From positions 1 through 34,574 of the forward strand of contig NZ_JYFE01000002.1 of assembly GCF_000877395.1 (NCBI RefSeq): a DNA stretch of 34,574 nucleotides, given 5' to 3'. The stretch's first letter is position 1, and every line of letters starts with the position of its first letter. This DNA comes from Jannaschia aquimarina (GTDB lineage: Bacteria; Pseudomonadota; Alphaproteobacteria; Rhodobacterales; Rhodobacteraceae). This document shows, piece by piece, positions 8,325-16,632 of the stretch. The notes beneath the pieces are model-generated. The model was given only the letters and a program-made list of their open reading frames with translations. It was not told where the DNA came from and did not search any database. Position numbers and translations under genes: made by a program.

Positions 8325-8339
8325 TCAAAACGGTTTGGA
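8325..8339. promoter_or_regulatory. Candidate LacI-family operator, aglE-proximal
   Basis: TCAAAACGGTTTGGA repeats the AAACG(C/G)TTTGGA core of the site at 8201-8215 in the same orientation, about 124 bases away. It sits between the putative -35 element and the aglE start, where a bound repressor would block transcription. Two spaced operators would also allow looping. Confidence 0.5.
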
Positions 8340-8392
8340 AAAACCGGCACCGAAAGAGACATGCGGTCGATACGGCCGCCTGGGAGGAAATG

Positions 8393-9730
8393 ATGAAGCA
8401 TCTTGCGTCCACCACGGCGATGGCCGTGCTGTTGGCCGGCGTTGCCAATGCCGGCGGCCACCTCGCCTTCGCGCCCGGCGAGGGCGACTTCAACTGGGAC
8501 AGCTACAACAGCTTTGCCGAGCAGTATGATCTGAGCGGCCAGTCGCTCAGCATCACCGGGCCGTGGACCGGCCAAGACAAGGACCTGGTGGACAGCGTCA
8601 TCGCCTATTTCGAAGAGGCGACCGGCGCCGAGGTGGAATATTCCGGCTCCGACAGCTTCGAGAGCGATTTCGTCATCGCGGCCGAAGCCGGCAACCCGCC
8701 GCAGATGGCCGTCTTCCCCCAGCCCGGTCTCATGGCCGACATGGCCCGCCAGGGTAATCTGGTCGCGCTGCCCGACGGCACCGGCGACTGGCTGCGTGAG
8801 AACTACGCTGCCGGTGAAAGCTGGGTCAGCCTCGGGACCGTCGACGATACGATGTATGGCTTCCCCTACAAGATCGACGTGAAATCGCTGGTCTGGTACG
8901 TTCCCGAAGCCTTCGAGGAGGCCGGGTACGAGGTGCCCGAGACGCTGGAGGCCCTCAAGGAGCTGACCGACCAGATCGTCGCCGATGGCGGCACGCCCTG
9001 GTGCATCGGCCTGGGTTCGGGCGCAGCGACCGGCTGGCCCGCGACCGACTGGGTCGAGGACATGATGCTGCGCACGCAGCCGCCCGAGACCTACGACGCA
9101 TGGGTTGCCAACGAGCTGCCCTTCGACAGCCCCGAGGTGGTCAACGCCATCGAGGAATTCGGCTACTTCGCCCGCAACGACGATTACGTCAGCGGCGGGG
9201 CCGAGGCCGTGGCCTCGACCGACTTCCGCGACAGCCCCGGCGGGCTCTTCGAGGTGCCGCCGCAATGCTACATGCACAAGCAGGCGACCTTCATCCCGAC
9301 CTTCTTCCCGGAAGGCACCGAACTGGGTCTGGACGTCGATTTCTTCTACTTCCCGGCCTACGAGGGCGAGGATCTGGGCCAGCCCGTTCTGGGCGCCGGC
9401 ACGCTGTTCGTCCGCACCGAAGAGAGCGACGTGACCGCCGCGTTCCTCGACTTCCTGCAGACGCCCATCGCGCATGAGCTCTGGATGGCGCAGTCGGGGT
9501 TCCTGACGCCCTACACCGAGGTCAACCCCGACGTGTTCCCGACGGACACCCAGCGGGCGCTCAACGAGATCCTGACCAACGCGACGACCTTCCGTTTCGA
9601 CGGATCGGACCTGATGCCCGGCGAGATCGGTGCGGGCGCGTTCTGGACCGGTATGGTCGATTACGTGACCGGCGAGGATGCGGAGGCCGTGGGCGCCGCT
9701 ATCCAGGAGCGCTGGGAAGCGATCCAGTGA
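8393..9730 (+). CDS. aglE: Alpha-glucoside ABC transporter, periplasmic substrate-binding protein
   Basis: This 445-residue extracellular solute-binding protein (family 1) captures alpha-glucosides such as sucrose, maltose or trehalose for the AglFGK importer. A clear signal peptide (MKHLASTTAMAVLLAGVANA) is followed by a likely cleavage after Ala20. The mature protein has the sugar-binding fold seen in stretches such as VEYSGSDSFESDFVIAAEAG and GFPYKIDVKSLVWYVPEAFE. Two tandem ATG codons occur (8390 and 8393); the second has better spacing from GGAGG. It heads the aglEFGAK operon. A strong stem-loop lies between it and aglF. Confidence 0.92.
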   Translation: MKHLASTTAMAVLLAGVANAGGHLAFAPGEGDFNWDSYNSFAEQYDLSGQSLSITGPWTGQDKDLVDSVIAYFEEATGAEVEYSGSDSFESDFVIAAEAGNPPQMAVFPQPGLMADMARQGNLVALPDGTGDWLRENYAAGESWVSLGTVDDTMYGFPYKIDVKSLVWYVPEAFEEAGYEVPETLEALKELTDQIVADGGTPWCIGLGSGAATGWPATDWVEDMMLRTQPPETYDAWVANELPFDSPEVVNAIEEFGYFARNDDYVSGGAEAVASTDFRDSPGGLFEVPPQCYMHKQATFIPTFFPEGTELGLDVDFFYFPAYEGEDLGQPVLGAGTLFVRTEESDVTAAFLDFLQTPIAHELWMAQSGFLTPYTEVNPDVFPTDTQRALNEILTNATTFRFDGSDLMPGEIGAGAFWTGMVDYVTGEDAEAVGAAIQERWEAIQ

Positions 9731-9778
9731 GGATCGCCTCGGACGCGCAAATCGTGCCGAAACGGACCTAATTTCCTT

Positions 9779-9807
9779 GACGGGGGCGCGTTCGACGTGC
9801 CCCCGTC
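9779..9807 (+). promoter_or_regulatory. Strong intercistronic stem-loop between aglE and aglF
   Basis: GACGGGGGCGCGT (9779-9791) pairs with ACGTGCCCCCGTC (9795-9807) over a three-base TCG loop. The stem is 13 base pairs with one G-U pair. There is no U-run after it, so it is not a standard intrinsic terminator. In sugar ABC operons hairpins at this place, after the binding-protein gene, protect the upstream mRNA 3' end and raise binding protein over permease. That role is inferred here. Confidence 0.6.
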
Positions 9808-9872
9808 GTCGCAAGAGGAGGACGGAACCGGCGTAAATGCCGGCTCCATCATCGAAGCCGGGGAGGGGCGAG

Positions 9873-10982
9873 ATGGCTGTTCAGGAAGACACCCAAGGGG
9901 CCAGCTTCATCCAGGGTCAGGCCGTCATATGGCTGATCGGAGGGCTGCTGCTGGTCGCCGCGATCGCGCTGCTGCTGCCCGATGTCCGAGGGATGCTGGG
10001 CAACAGTCCGATCCTGCAGGGCGTCCTGACGATCGTTCTCGGCGTCGGCGGCTGTATCGGATATTTCTGGGCGTCCAACATCGTCCTCGACAAGGTCATC
10101 TTCCCGGCCAAGGGGGCGAATGCGGGCAAGAACATCAACCGGGCCAACATGGTGCGGCCCTGGCTCTTCATCTTTCCGGCCTTTGCCGCATTGGGCCTCT
10201 ACCTCGCCTATCCGGTCGTCGGCAGCTTCATCCGGTCGCTCTACGACCGGTCGGGCGACACGTTCATCGGCTTCGGGAACTACGCCTGGCTGATGCAGGA
10301 CAGCGAGTTCCAGCAGGCCGTCTTCAACAACATCCTCTGGGCCCTCGTCGTGCCCGCCGGCTCGACCTTCTTCGGGCTGGTCGCGGCGCAGCTCACCGAC
10401 CGGCTGTCTTGGGGGAACATCGCCAAGTCCCTCATCTTCATGCCGATGGCAATCAGCTTCGTCGGTGCTTCGCTGATCTGGAAATTCGTCTATGCCAACG
10501 ACGCAGATATCGGCATCGTCAACGCCTTCCGGGAATGGGTGTTCGGGGCGGACTCTGTCGACCCGCTTCAGGTCTCGTTCTGGAACAATTTCTTCCTGAT
10601 GTTCATCCTGATCTGGATCCAGACCGGCTTTGCCATGGTAATCCTGTCGGCCGCGCTGCGGGGCATCCCGGAGGAAACGGTCGAGGCCGCCATCGTCGAC
10701 GGGGCGAGCCCGTTGCAGGTGTTCTTCAAGATCAAGGTGCCGCAGATCATGGGGACCATCGTCGTCGTCTGGACGACGATCACGATCCTCGTGCTGAAGG
10801 TGTTCGATATCGTCTACACGATGACCGGGGGCAATTTCGGCACCCAGATCCTGCCAAGCTACATGTTCGAGTTCATGTTCCGCGACGACGGCCGGGCGAC
10901 GGCGGTCGCCTTCGTGATCATGCTGATCGTCACGCCCGTCATGGTCTGGAACATCATCCAGGCCCGCAAGGAAATGCGCTGA
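9873..10982 (+). CDS. aglF: Alpha-glucoside ABC transporter permease AglF
   Basis: This 369-residue inner-membrane permease resembles the MalF-type sugar permeases. The ATG at 9873 follows GGAGGGG at good spacing. Two hydrophobic segments near the N-terminus (about residues 15-40 and 50-70) precede the core; their VIWLIGGLLLVAAIALLL type and the overall length suit the AglF subfamily. The cytoplasmic EAA loop that docks onto the ATPase is visible as EAAIVDGASPLQVFFKIKVP. A further MPMAISFVGASLIWKFVY segment matches binding-protein-dependent permeases. It forms the channel with AglG; the next gene starts 29 bases on. Confidence 0.92.
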   Translation: MAVQEDTQGASFIQGQAVIWLIGGLLLVAAIALLLPDVRGMLGNSPILQGVLTIVLGVGGCIGYFWASNIVLDKVIFPAKGANAGKNINRANMVRPWLFIFPAFAALGLYLAYPVVGSFIRSLYDRSGDTFIGFGNYAWLMQDSEFQQAVFNNILWALVVPAGSTFFGLVAAQLTDRLSWGNIAKSLIFMPMAISFVGASLIWKFVYANDADIGIVNAFREWVFGADSVDPLQVSFWNNFFLMFILIWIQTGFAMVILSAALRGIPEETVEAAIVDGASPLQVFFKIKVPQIMGTIVVVWTTITILVLKVFDIVYTMTGGNFGTQILPSYMFEFMFRDDGRATAVAFVIMLIVTPVMVWNIIQARKEMR

Positions 10983-11011
10983 ACCGGTCCGCGACCAGAG
11001 GAGCATGAGAA

Positions 11012-12142
11012 ATGGATAATATCGCTGGCCGGAAGTCTTCGCTGAACTGGGCCGTGAACCTTTCGGTGATCTTCCTTGTCCTGCTTTGGATCATTCCTAC
11101 GGTGGGTCTTCTGGTCTCGTCCTTCCGAGACCGCGACCAGATCAGTGCCTCGGGCTGGTGGCTCGCGCCGTTCTCGGCCGAACAGGCCTATCGCGCGCGA
11201 ACCTCGACCGAGGCGACACCCGAGGGCGACATCTTCGTCGTCACCGGCAACGTCTTCGAAGAATCCGAGGCGACCGGCACTTTGTCGGCCTTCGGTGTCC
11301 GGTCGATCGCGCCCGGCGAATTCACGGTCGGGACCGTTGCCGATCTGGGCGATGGAGAGAGCCTGAGCATCGCCGAGAACGGCGACTACGAGTTCCGCAC
11401 GCCCGAAGAACCGGGCAGGCGGGGCCAACGGATCTACTTCACAGCCGAGACGCCACCCGAATTCACGCTCGAGAACTACGAGACGGTCTTGGGCGCAGGC
11501 GGGATGGCGCAGGCCTTCATCAACACGCTGACGGTGACGATACCGGCGACGATTATCCCGATCCTGATCGCGGCCTTCGCGGCCTACGCGCTCGCCTGGA
11601 TGCAATTCCCGATGCGGGGTCTGCTCATCGCGCTCGTCGTGGGTTTGCTGGTCGTGCCGCTCCAACTGGCGCTCGTGCCGCTGCTGAGGTTGCACACCGA
11701 ATGGGGAATCGGGCGAAGTTTCCTCGGCGTCTGGATGGCGCATACCGGGTTCGGGCTGCCGCTCGCCATCTACCTGTTGCGAAATTACATGGTCGGGTTG
11801 CCTCGTGACATCATCGAGAGCGCAAAAGTCGACGGTGCGACCGATTTCCAGGTCTTCACCAAGATCGTGCTTCCCCTGTCCTTCCCGGCGCTCGCGAGTT
11901 TTGCGATCTTCCAATTCCTGTGGACCTGGAATGACTTGCTGGTCGCCAAGGTTTTCCTGCCCGACGGGGACCAGGCCATGGTGATGACGCGCAAGATCGC
12001 CGACGACCTGCTGGGCTCGCGCGGCGGGGATTGGGGCATCTTGGCATCCGCCGCCTTCGTGTCTATCGCGGTGCCACTTCTCGTCTTCTTCACGATGCAA
12101 CGATACCTGGTGCGCGGTCTGCTGGCCGGCTCGGTGAAATAG
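11012..12142 (+). CDS. aglG: Alpha-glucoside ABC transporter permease AglG
   Basis: This 376-residue permease is the partner of AglF. The first membrane segment (about residues 12-34, SVIFLVLLWIIPTVGLLVSS) is followed by an unusually long extracytoplasmic stretch of about 110 residues (DRDQISASGW to TLENYETVL). The remaining membrane segments then follow. The long insertion is characteristic of AglG-type permeases. The EAA loop reads ESAKVDGATDFQVFTKIVLP. The start at 11012 has GAGGAG upstream. The next gene begins 13 bases after the stop, consistent with one transcript. Confidence 0.92.
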   Translation: MDNIAGRKSSLNWAVNLSVIFLVLLWIIPTVGLLVSSFRDRDQISASGWWLAPFSAEQAYRARTSTEATPEGDIFVVTGNVFEESEATGTLSAFGVRSIAPGEFTVGTVADLGDGESLSIAENGDYEFRTPEEPGRRGQRIYFTAETPPEFTLENYETVLGAGGMAQAFINTLTVTIPATIIPILIAAFAAYALAWMQFPMRGLLIALVVGLLVVPLQLALVPLLRLHTEWGIGRSFLGVWMAHTGFGLPLAIYLLRNYMVGLPRDIIESAKVDGATDFQVFTKIVLPLSFPALASFAIFQFLWTWNDLLVAKVFLPDGDQAMVMTRKIADDLLGSRGGDWGILASAAFVSIAVPLLVFFTMQRYLVRGLLAGSVK

Positions 12143-12155
12143 CAGGAAATCCACG

Positions 12156-13802
12156 ATGACGGCGACGGCCGAATTGCTGCCTTTCGCGCAGCACAACATC
12201 GACTGGTGGCGCGGCGGCGTCATCTACCAGATCTATCCCCGAAGCTATCAGGACACGACCGGCGACGGGATCGGAGATCTGAACGGCATCACCTCCAGGC
12301 TGCCCTACGTGGCCAGCCTGGGCGTGGACGCGATCTGGATCAGTCCCTTCTTCACATCGCCGATGAAGGATTACGGCTACGACGTCAGCGACTATTGCGA
12401 CGTCGATCAGATGTTCGGCACGCTGGACGATTTCGACCGGCTCGTCGCGTCTGCACACAAGCTTGGCGTTCGGGTCATGATCGACCTCGTCCTCTCTCAT
12501 ACCTCGGACGAGCATCCCTGGTTCCAGGAGAGCCGGTGCTCCCGCAGCAATCCGATGGCGGATTGGTATGTCTGGGCAGACCCCAAGCCCGACGGCACGC
12601 CCCCGAACAACTGGCTGTCCATCTTCGGCGGCGCGGGCTGGGAATGGGACGCGCGCCGTCAGCAGTATTATCTGCATAACTTTCTGACCACGCAGCCCGA
12701 CCTGAACCTCCATCACGAGCCCGTACAGGAGGCGCTGCTCGACGTGACGCGGTTCTGGCTCGACCGGGGGGTGGACGGGTTCCGCCTGGATACGATCAAT
12801 TTCTACTTCGCGGACAAGGATCTGCGCGATAATCCCGCGCTCGCGCCCGAGCGCCGGAACGCCAAGATTGCACCGTCGGTGAATCCGTACAACTATCAGG
12901 ATCACATTCACTCGAAGAACCAGCCCGAAAACCTGGTCTTCCTGAAGCGGTTCCGCGACCTTCTAGACGAATACGGGGCCTGCGCCGTCGGCGAGGTGGG
13001 CGACGCCCAGCGCGGAATGGAACTGCTCGGCGAATACACGCGGGACGGGCAGGGCGTGCAGATGTGCTATGCCTTCGACTTCCTGCAAGGCGACCGGCTG
13101 ACGGCCGCAAGCATCGTCGAGACGTACCAACAATTGGAGCAGCACGCACCCGACGGTTGGGCGTGCTGGGCCCTTTCCAACCACGATGTCACGCGCCACG
13201 TCACTCGGTGGAACCTGGACGAACATGGCGCGAAATGCTTCGCCACGATGGTCCATGCGCTGCGCGGATCGGTCTGTCTCTACCAAGGCGAGGAGCTCGG
13301 GCTCAGCGAGGCACGGTTGGCCTACGAGGATCTGCGCGATCCCTACGGCATTCGTTTCTGGCCGGAATTCGTCGGCCGCGACGGTTGCCGCACCCCGATG
13401 GTCTGGGAGTCGGACAACATCAATGGCGGCTTCTCCGGCGGCAAGCCCTGGTTACCTGTCGCGCCGGAGCATCTGGGCAACTCGGTCCGGTCCCAGGAAA
13501 ACCGGCCCGGTGCGATGCTGCACCATTACCGTGCCGTCATCGCGATGCGCCGCAACTGGAAAGTCCTGCAGGAGGGAGCGCAGGACGATCTGGAGGCGCA
13601 TGGCGACGTGCTGACCTTCACCCGCCGGCTCGAGAGCGACCGGATCTTCTGTGCTTTCAATCTGGGCGGCGACTACGTGACCGTTCATCGCCCCGAAGGG
13701 CGGTGGGAACTGATACCCGGCATCGGGGCGGAGGACCCCGCGCGCGGAAGCGGAGGCATCAGTCTCGGCCCGTGGGGATACACGATGCTGCGGGCGATCT
13801 AA
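12156..13802 (+). CDS. aglA: GH13 alpha-glucosidase
   Basis: This 548-residue cytoplasmic enzyme hydrolyses imported alpha-glucosides. All four GH13 conserved regions are visible: region I around DLVLSHTSDEHPWF (Asp110 to His115), region II GFRLDTINFYF with nucleophile Asp212, region III VGEV with acid/base Glu280, and region IV SNHDVTRH with Asp344. The N-terminal GVIYQIYPRSYQDTTGDGIG is typical of the oligo-1,6-/alpha-glucosidase group (subfamily 23 or close). There is no signal peptide. It lies inside the transporter operon between aglG and aglK, the standard place in rhizobial and Rhodobacter agl loci. The exact sugar preference cannot be read from sequence. Confidence 0.94.
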   Translation: MTATAELLPFAQHNIDWWRGGVIYQIYPRSYQDTTGDGIGDLNGITSRLPYVASLGVDAIWISPFFTSPMKDYGYDVSDYCDVDQMFGTLDDFDRLVASAHKLGVRVMIDLVLSHTSDEHPWFQESRCSRSNPMADWYVWADPKPDGTPPNNWLSIFGGAGWEWDARRQQYYLHNFLTTQPDLNLHHEPVQEALLDVTRFWLDRGVDGFRLDTINFYFADKDLRDNPALAPERRNAKIAPSVNPYNYQDHIHSKNQPENLVFLKRFRDLLDEYGACAVGEVGDAQRGMELLGEYTRDGQGVQMCYAFDFLQGDRLTAASIVETYQQLEQHAPDGWACWALSNHDVTRHVTRWNLDEHGAKCFATMVHALRGSVCLYQGEELGLSEARLAYEDLRDPYGIRFWPEFVGRDGCRTPMVWESDNINGGFSGGKPWLPVAPEHLGNSVRSQENRPGAMLHHYRAVIAMRRNWKVLQEGAQDDLEAHGDVLTFTRRLESDRIFCAFNLGGDYVTVHRPEGRWELIPGIGAEDPARGSGGISLGPWGYTMLRAI

Positions 13803-13817
13803 GAGGGAGGAACGACC

Positions 13818-14936
13818 ATGGCGAACCTGAAGCTGAAGGATGTTGCAAAGGTCTATGGTGGCCAGGTCGAGGTGCTCAAGGACATCGACCTGGACATCGA
13901 GACCGGAGAGCTGATCGTCTTCGTCGGTCCTTCGGGCTGCGGGAAGTCGACGCTTCTGCGGATGATCGCCGGTCTGGAGCAGATCTCGGGCGGCACGCTC
14001 GAAATCGACGGGATGGTCGTCAACGACGTCCCGCCCTCCGAGCGCGGCATCGCCATGGTGTTCCAGAGCTACGCGCTCTATCCCCACATGACGGTCTACG
14101 ACAACATGGCCTTCGCCCTCCAGATCGCGAAGAAGTCGAAGGAAGAGATCGACCGCGCAGTCCGCGCCGCCGCCGACAAGCTGCAACTGACGGAATATCT
14201 CGATCGGTTGCCCAAGGCCCTGTCCGGCGGTCAGCGTCAGCGGGTCGCCATCGGCCGCTCGATCGTGCGTGACCCGAAGGTCTACCTCTTCGACGAGCCG
14301 CTCTCGAACCTCGATGCCGCCCTGCGTGTCGCCACCCGAATCGAGATCGCGCAACTCAAGGAGCAGATGCCGGATTCGACCATGATCTACGTGACCCACG
14401 ACCAGGTCGAAGCGATGACGCTCGCCAGCCGGATCGTGGTTCTCGATGCGCTCAAGGACAACGGCTACAAGTATTCCATCGCACAGGTCGGCACGCCACT
14501 GGAGCTTTACGAGACCCCCAACAGCGAGTTCGTCGCCCGCTTCATCGGCTCCCCGGCGATGAACCTCCTCGAAGGAGAGATCGTCGCCACCGGAGAGACG
14601 ACGACGCTCCGCACCCGGCTGGGCGCCGGCACGATCACATCGAACGTACCTTCCCGGCCCGAGGATCAGGGTGCGCAGGTCAAGGTCGGCATCCGTCCCG
14701 AGGACGCGGTCGCGACGGACAGCGAGGATTTCGCCTTCTCCGGCAAGGTCGAGGTCGAGGAGCGTCTCGGCGAGGTGACGCTGCTCTATTTCGAGCGCGG
14801 GGCAGGGCAGAACGATCCGGTCATCGCGAAACTGCCCGGCATCCATCCGGGGATGCGCGGCAACACGGTCAAGCTGACCGCCGATCCGGCAAAGGTCCAC
14901 ATCTTCCAGGACGGAACGTCGCTGCTTTATCGCTAG
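13818..14936 (+). CDS. aglK: Alpha-glucoside ABC transporter ATP-binding protein
   Basis: This 372-residue ATPase of the MalK/UgpC group energises AglFG. Walker A is GPSGCGKST (residues 37-45). The Q-loop region, the signature [19 protein letters not shown], Walker [13 protein letters not shown] and the switch [11 protein letters not shown] follow in order. The C-terminal third is the TOBE/regulatory domain ([15 protein letters not shown]). GGGAGGAA precedes the ATG. It is the last gene of the aglEFGAK operon; a structured region begins three bases after its stop codon. Confidence 0.95.
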   Translation: MANLKLKDVAKVYGGQVEVLKDIDLDIETGELIVFVGPSGCGKSTLLRMIAGLEQISGGTLEIDGMVVNDVPPSERGIAMVFQSYALYPHMTVYDNMAFALQIAKKSKEEIDRAVRAAADKLQLTEYLDRLPKALSGGQRQRVAIGRSIVRDPKVYLFDEPLSNLDAALRVATRIEIAQLKEQMPDSTMIYVTHDQVEAMTLASRIVVLDALKDNGYKYSIAQVGTPLELYETPNSEFVARFIGSPAMNLLEGEIVATGETTTLRTRLGAGTITSNVPSRPEDQGAQVKVGIRPEDAVATDSEDFAFSGKVEVEERLGEVTLLYFERGAGQNDPVIAKLPGIHPGMRGNTVKLTADPAKVHIFQDGTSLLYR

Positions 14937-14939
14937 AGC

Positions 14940-15002
14940 GCCACGCTTTCGCCCCGTTCCGGGGGCCATAGTAAGGCAGGTTACCATCTGCCGGAGCGTG
15001 GC
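14940..15002 (+). promoter_or_regulatory. Three-stem RNA element closing on the start codon of the next gene
   Basis: The outer stem GCCACGCT (14940-14947) is perfectly complementary to AGCGTGGC (14995-15002), which ends one base before the ATG at 15003. Inside are two hairpins: GCCCC/GGGGC (14951-14955 with 14962-14966) and GGCAG/CTGCC (14975-14979 with 14988-14992). This would fold as a three-way junction that buries part of the GGAG ribosome site (14993-14996). It could be a translational control element, an mRNA 3' end for aglK, or both. It matches no riboswitch class I recognise. Confidence 0.5.
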
Positions 15003-16553
15003 ATGTTCAGAAGTGGAGGCGTGTATCGCTTCATCGTCCGGAGTCTGGGATGGGGCCAGATCTTCGCCGCGATCATCATCCTGTGCGTCTCCACGCTGAA
15101 CGGTGTCCTTCTTCCATTCGGCGCGATGACCGTGGTGCTCCTGCTGGTGCCCGCGCTCTTTCTCGCGGTCCCGGCCCTGTCGCCGCCCGTCCTCTCTCGG
15201 CCGGCCGGCATTTTCGGCGTCGTCGGCGCGATCCTTCTTCTGGGGCTGCTCGTCATCGGCCCGTCCGCAGGCGCGTGGCTCATGCGAGACAGGCTGGACG
15301 ATGTCGTCATGGCGGTCGTGATCTCCCCCGCTCTGCTGGCGCTCTACACGTGTTCGCTCCTCCTGCCGGTCTCCGGCTTCTTCGCGATCGTCCGCCCCCA
15401 GACGGATCCGGAGGAGGAAGAGGACCCGGACCTGCCGCCAGAGCTCCGCATGATCGCCGATCCGGTCCGGCCCACGCTCGTGGCCGAAGCATTGGTGCTA
15501 CGGCTTTCCGCGGCGGTCCTGATCGGACTGGTGGGCACGGTCACCTTCTGGCGGCTGACCGGCTGGCCCGCCGCGGCGTTCTTTCTGCCCGAGGTCCCGA
15601 TGCTCGGCCTCCTGCTGGCGCTCGCGGCGCTGACCGTTCTGGCAGCGCCCCTCCCCATTCGCCGGACATCGCCGATCTTCCACCCGACCGTGATCATGTT
15701 GCCGATCAAGGTCGCGATCTTCGGCGCACTGGGCTTGGCGCTTTACCACCTGATGCCGGTCGTCGGCCTGCGCTGGCCGAACGTCATCGCCTCCCTGCTG
15801 GCGGAGAGCGGCTTTGCGATCGGCCTCGTCGTGACGGTGACGCTAGTAACTCTGGCGGGCCTGAACTTCTACGCCGACGTCCAGGACGATGCGAAGGCGG
15901 CCATCCCCACCGAACTCAGAAATCCCGATCAGGAAACGAAGATCCTGATCGACCAGCACGAGGAACTTCCCGCCGTTCCGACGGGGTCCAAACCGCGCCA
16001 GCGTGGCGACGCGCTGCCGGATATCGGTTTTGCGATGAAGATGTATATCGTCGCCGACTGGACGATCATGAAGATCTTCGGTCTTTGCCTGCTGGGCATG
16101 GCCTGGATGATCCACATCCAGCCTGTCGACTACATGGAGCCGCTCGCCCCGATCCTTTACGGCATCGCGCCCCAGACAATGAAGTACGTCTATGCTGGCT
16201 GGGGCATGGCGCTGATCCTGGCCTTCCTGCTGCCGCGCAGCCTCGTCCGGCCGCGTTCGGTCGTGGGTGGGGGGCTCAAGGCGGCTGTCCTGCTGGGCCT
16301 CGCGCTGTTGATCCTTCCGGCTTTCACGACGCTGATCGACCTGCATGTGCATCGCGATTATAGGGGCGTCCTGCACGCCACCCTGCCGAAACTCTTCAAG
16401 TCCGTCGCGGGAATCGCGGTCCTCTCGACGGTCGTGATCGCGTTCTTCCGGCAGCTCTCGGGCATCCCCGAACTGGACCACCAGGGGCGCAAGGTTCTTC
16501 GGTACTCGGACGACGATCTGCGCTCTATCCGCTCGGCGAGGATGGAACACTGA
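15003..16553 (+). CDS. Multi-pass membrane protein of unknown function (paralogue A)
   Basis: This 516-residue protein has roughly 12 hydrophobic segments. The first four lie within residues 16-130. An acidic cytoplasmic-type linker follows (DPEEEEDPDLPPE, about 135-147), then four more segments (165-290), a hydrophilic stretch of about 55 residues, and four further segments from about 345. Notable are MKMYIVADW (residues 345-353) and a basic tail after the last segment with LRSIRSARM. Both motifs recur in the next gene. I do not recognise a known transporter or enzyme signature. The start at 15003 has GGAG seven bases upstream, within a stem. It follows the agl operon on the same strand but lies behind the structured element, so co-transcription is uncertain. 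Confidence 0.75.
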   Translation: MFRSGGVYRFIVRSLGWGQIFAAIIILCVSTLNGVLLPFGAMTVVLLLVPALFLAVPALSPPVLSRPAGIFGVVGAILLLGLLVIGPSAGAWLMRDRLDDVVMAVVISPALLALYTCSLLLPVSGFFAIVRPQTDPEEEEDPDLPPELRMIADPVRPTLVAEALVLRLSAAVLIGLVGTVTFWRLTGWPAAAFFLPEVPMLGLLLALAALTVLAAPLPIRRTSPIFHPTVIMLPIKVAIFGALGLALYHLMPVVGLRWPNVIASLLAESGFAIGLVVTVTLVTLAGLNFYADVQDDAKAAIPTELRNPDQETKILIDQHEELPAVPTGSKPRQRGDALPDIGFAMKMYIVADWTIMKIFGLCLLGMAWMIHIQPVDYMEPLAPILYGIAPQTMKYVYAGWGMALILAFLLPRSLVRPRSVVGGGLKAAVLLGLALLILPAFTTLIDLHVHRDYRGVLHATLPKLFKSVAGIAVLSTVVIAFFRQLSGIPELDHQGRKVLRYSDDDLRSIRSARMEH

Positions 16554-16556
16554 TAT

Positions 16557-16589
16557 ATCGGAAACAATCCGGCCCAGCCGGTGCCCGAT
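16557..16589 (+). terminator. Nested hairpin between the two membrane-protein genes
   Basis: ATCGG (16557-16561) pairs with CCGAT (16585-16589) around an inner hairpin CCGGC/GCCGG (16569-16573 with 16577-16581, loop CCA). It begins four bases after the stop codon of the first gene. There is no clear U-tract, so its effect on transcription is uncertain. Confidence 0.35.
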
Positions 16590-16632
16590 TTCGCCTGCAT
16601 ATTCAGGAAGATTGTCTGTCTTGGAGATTAGA

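Noticed and set aside
7898-9814. A 638-codon open frame on the minus strand opposite aglE
   Set aside because: It lies opposite a signal-peptide-bearing binding-protein gene with clear family sequence; its own translation resembles no protein and its end runs into the aglR frame.
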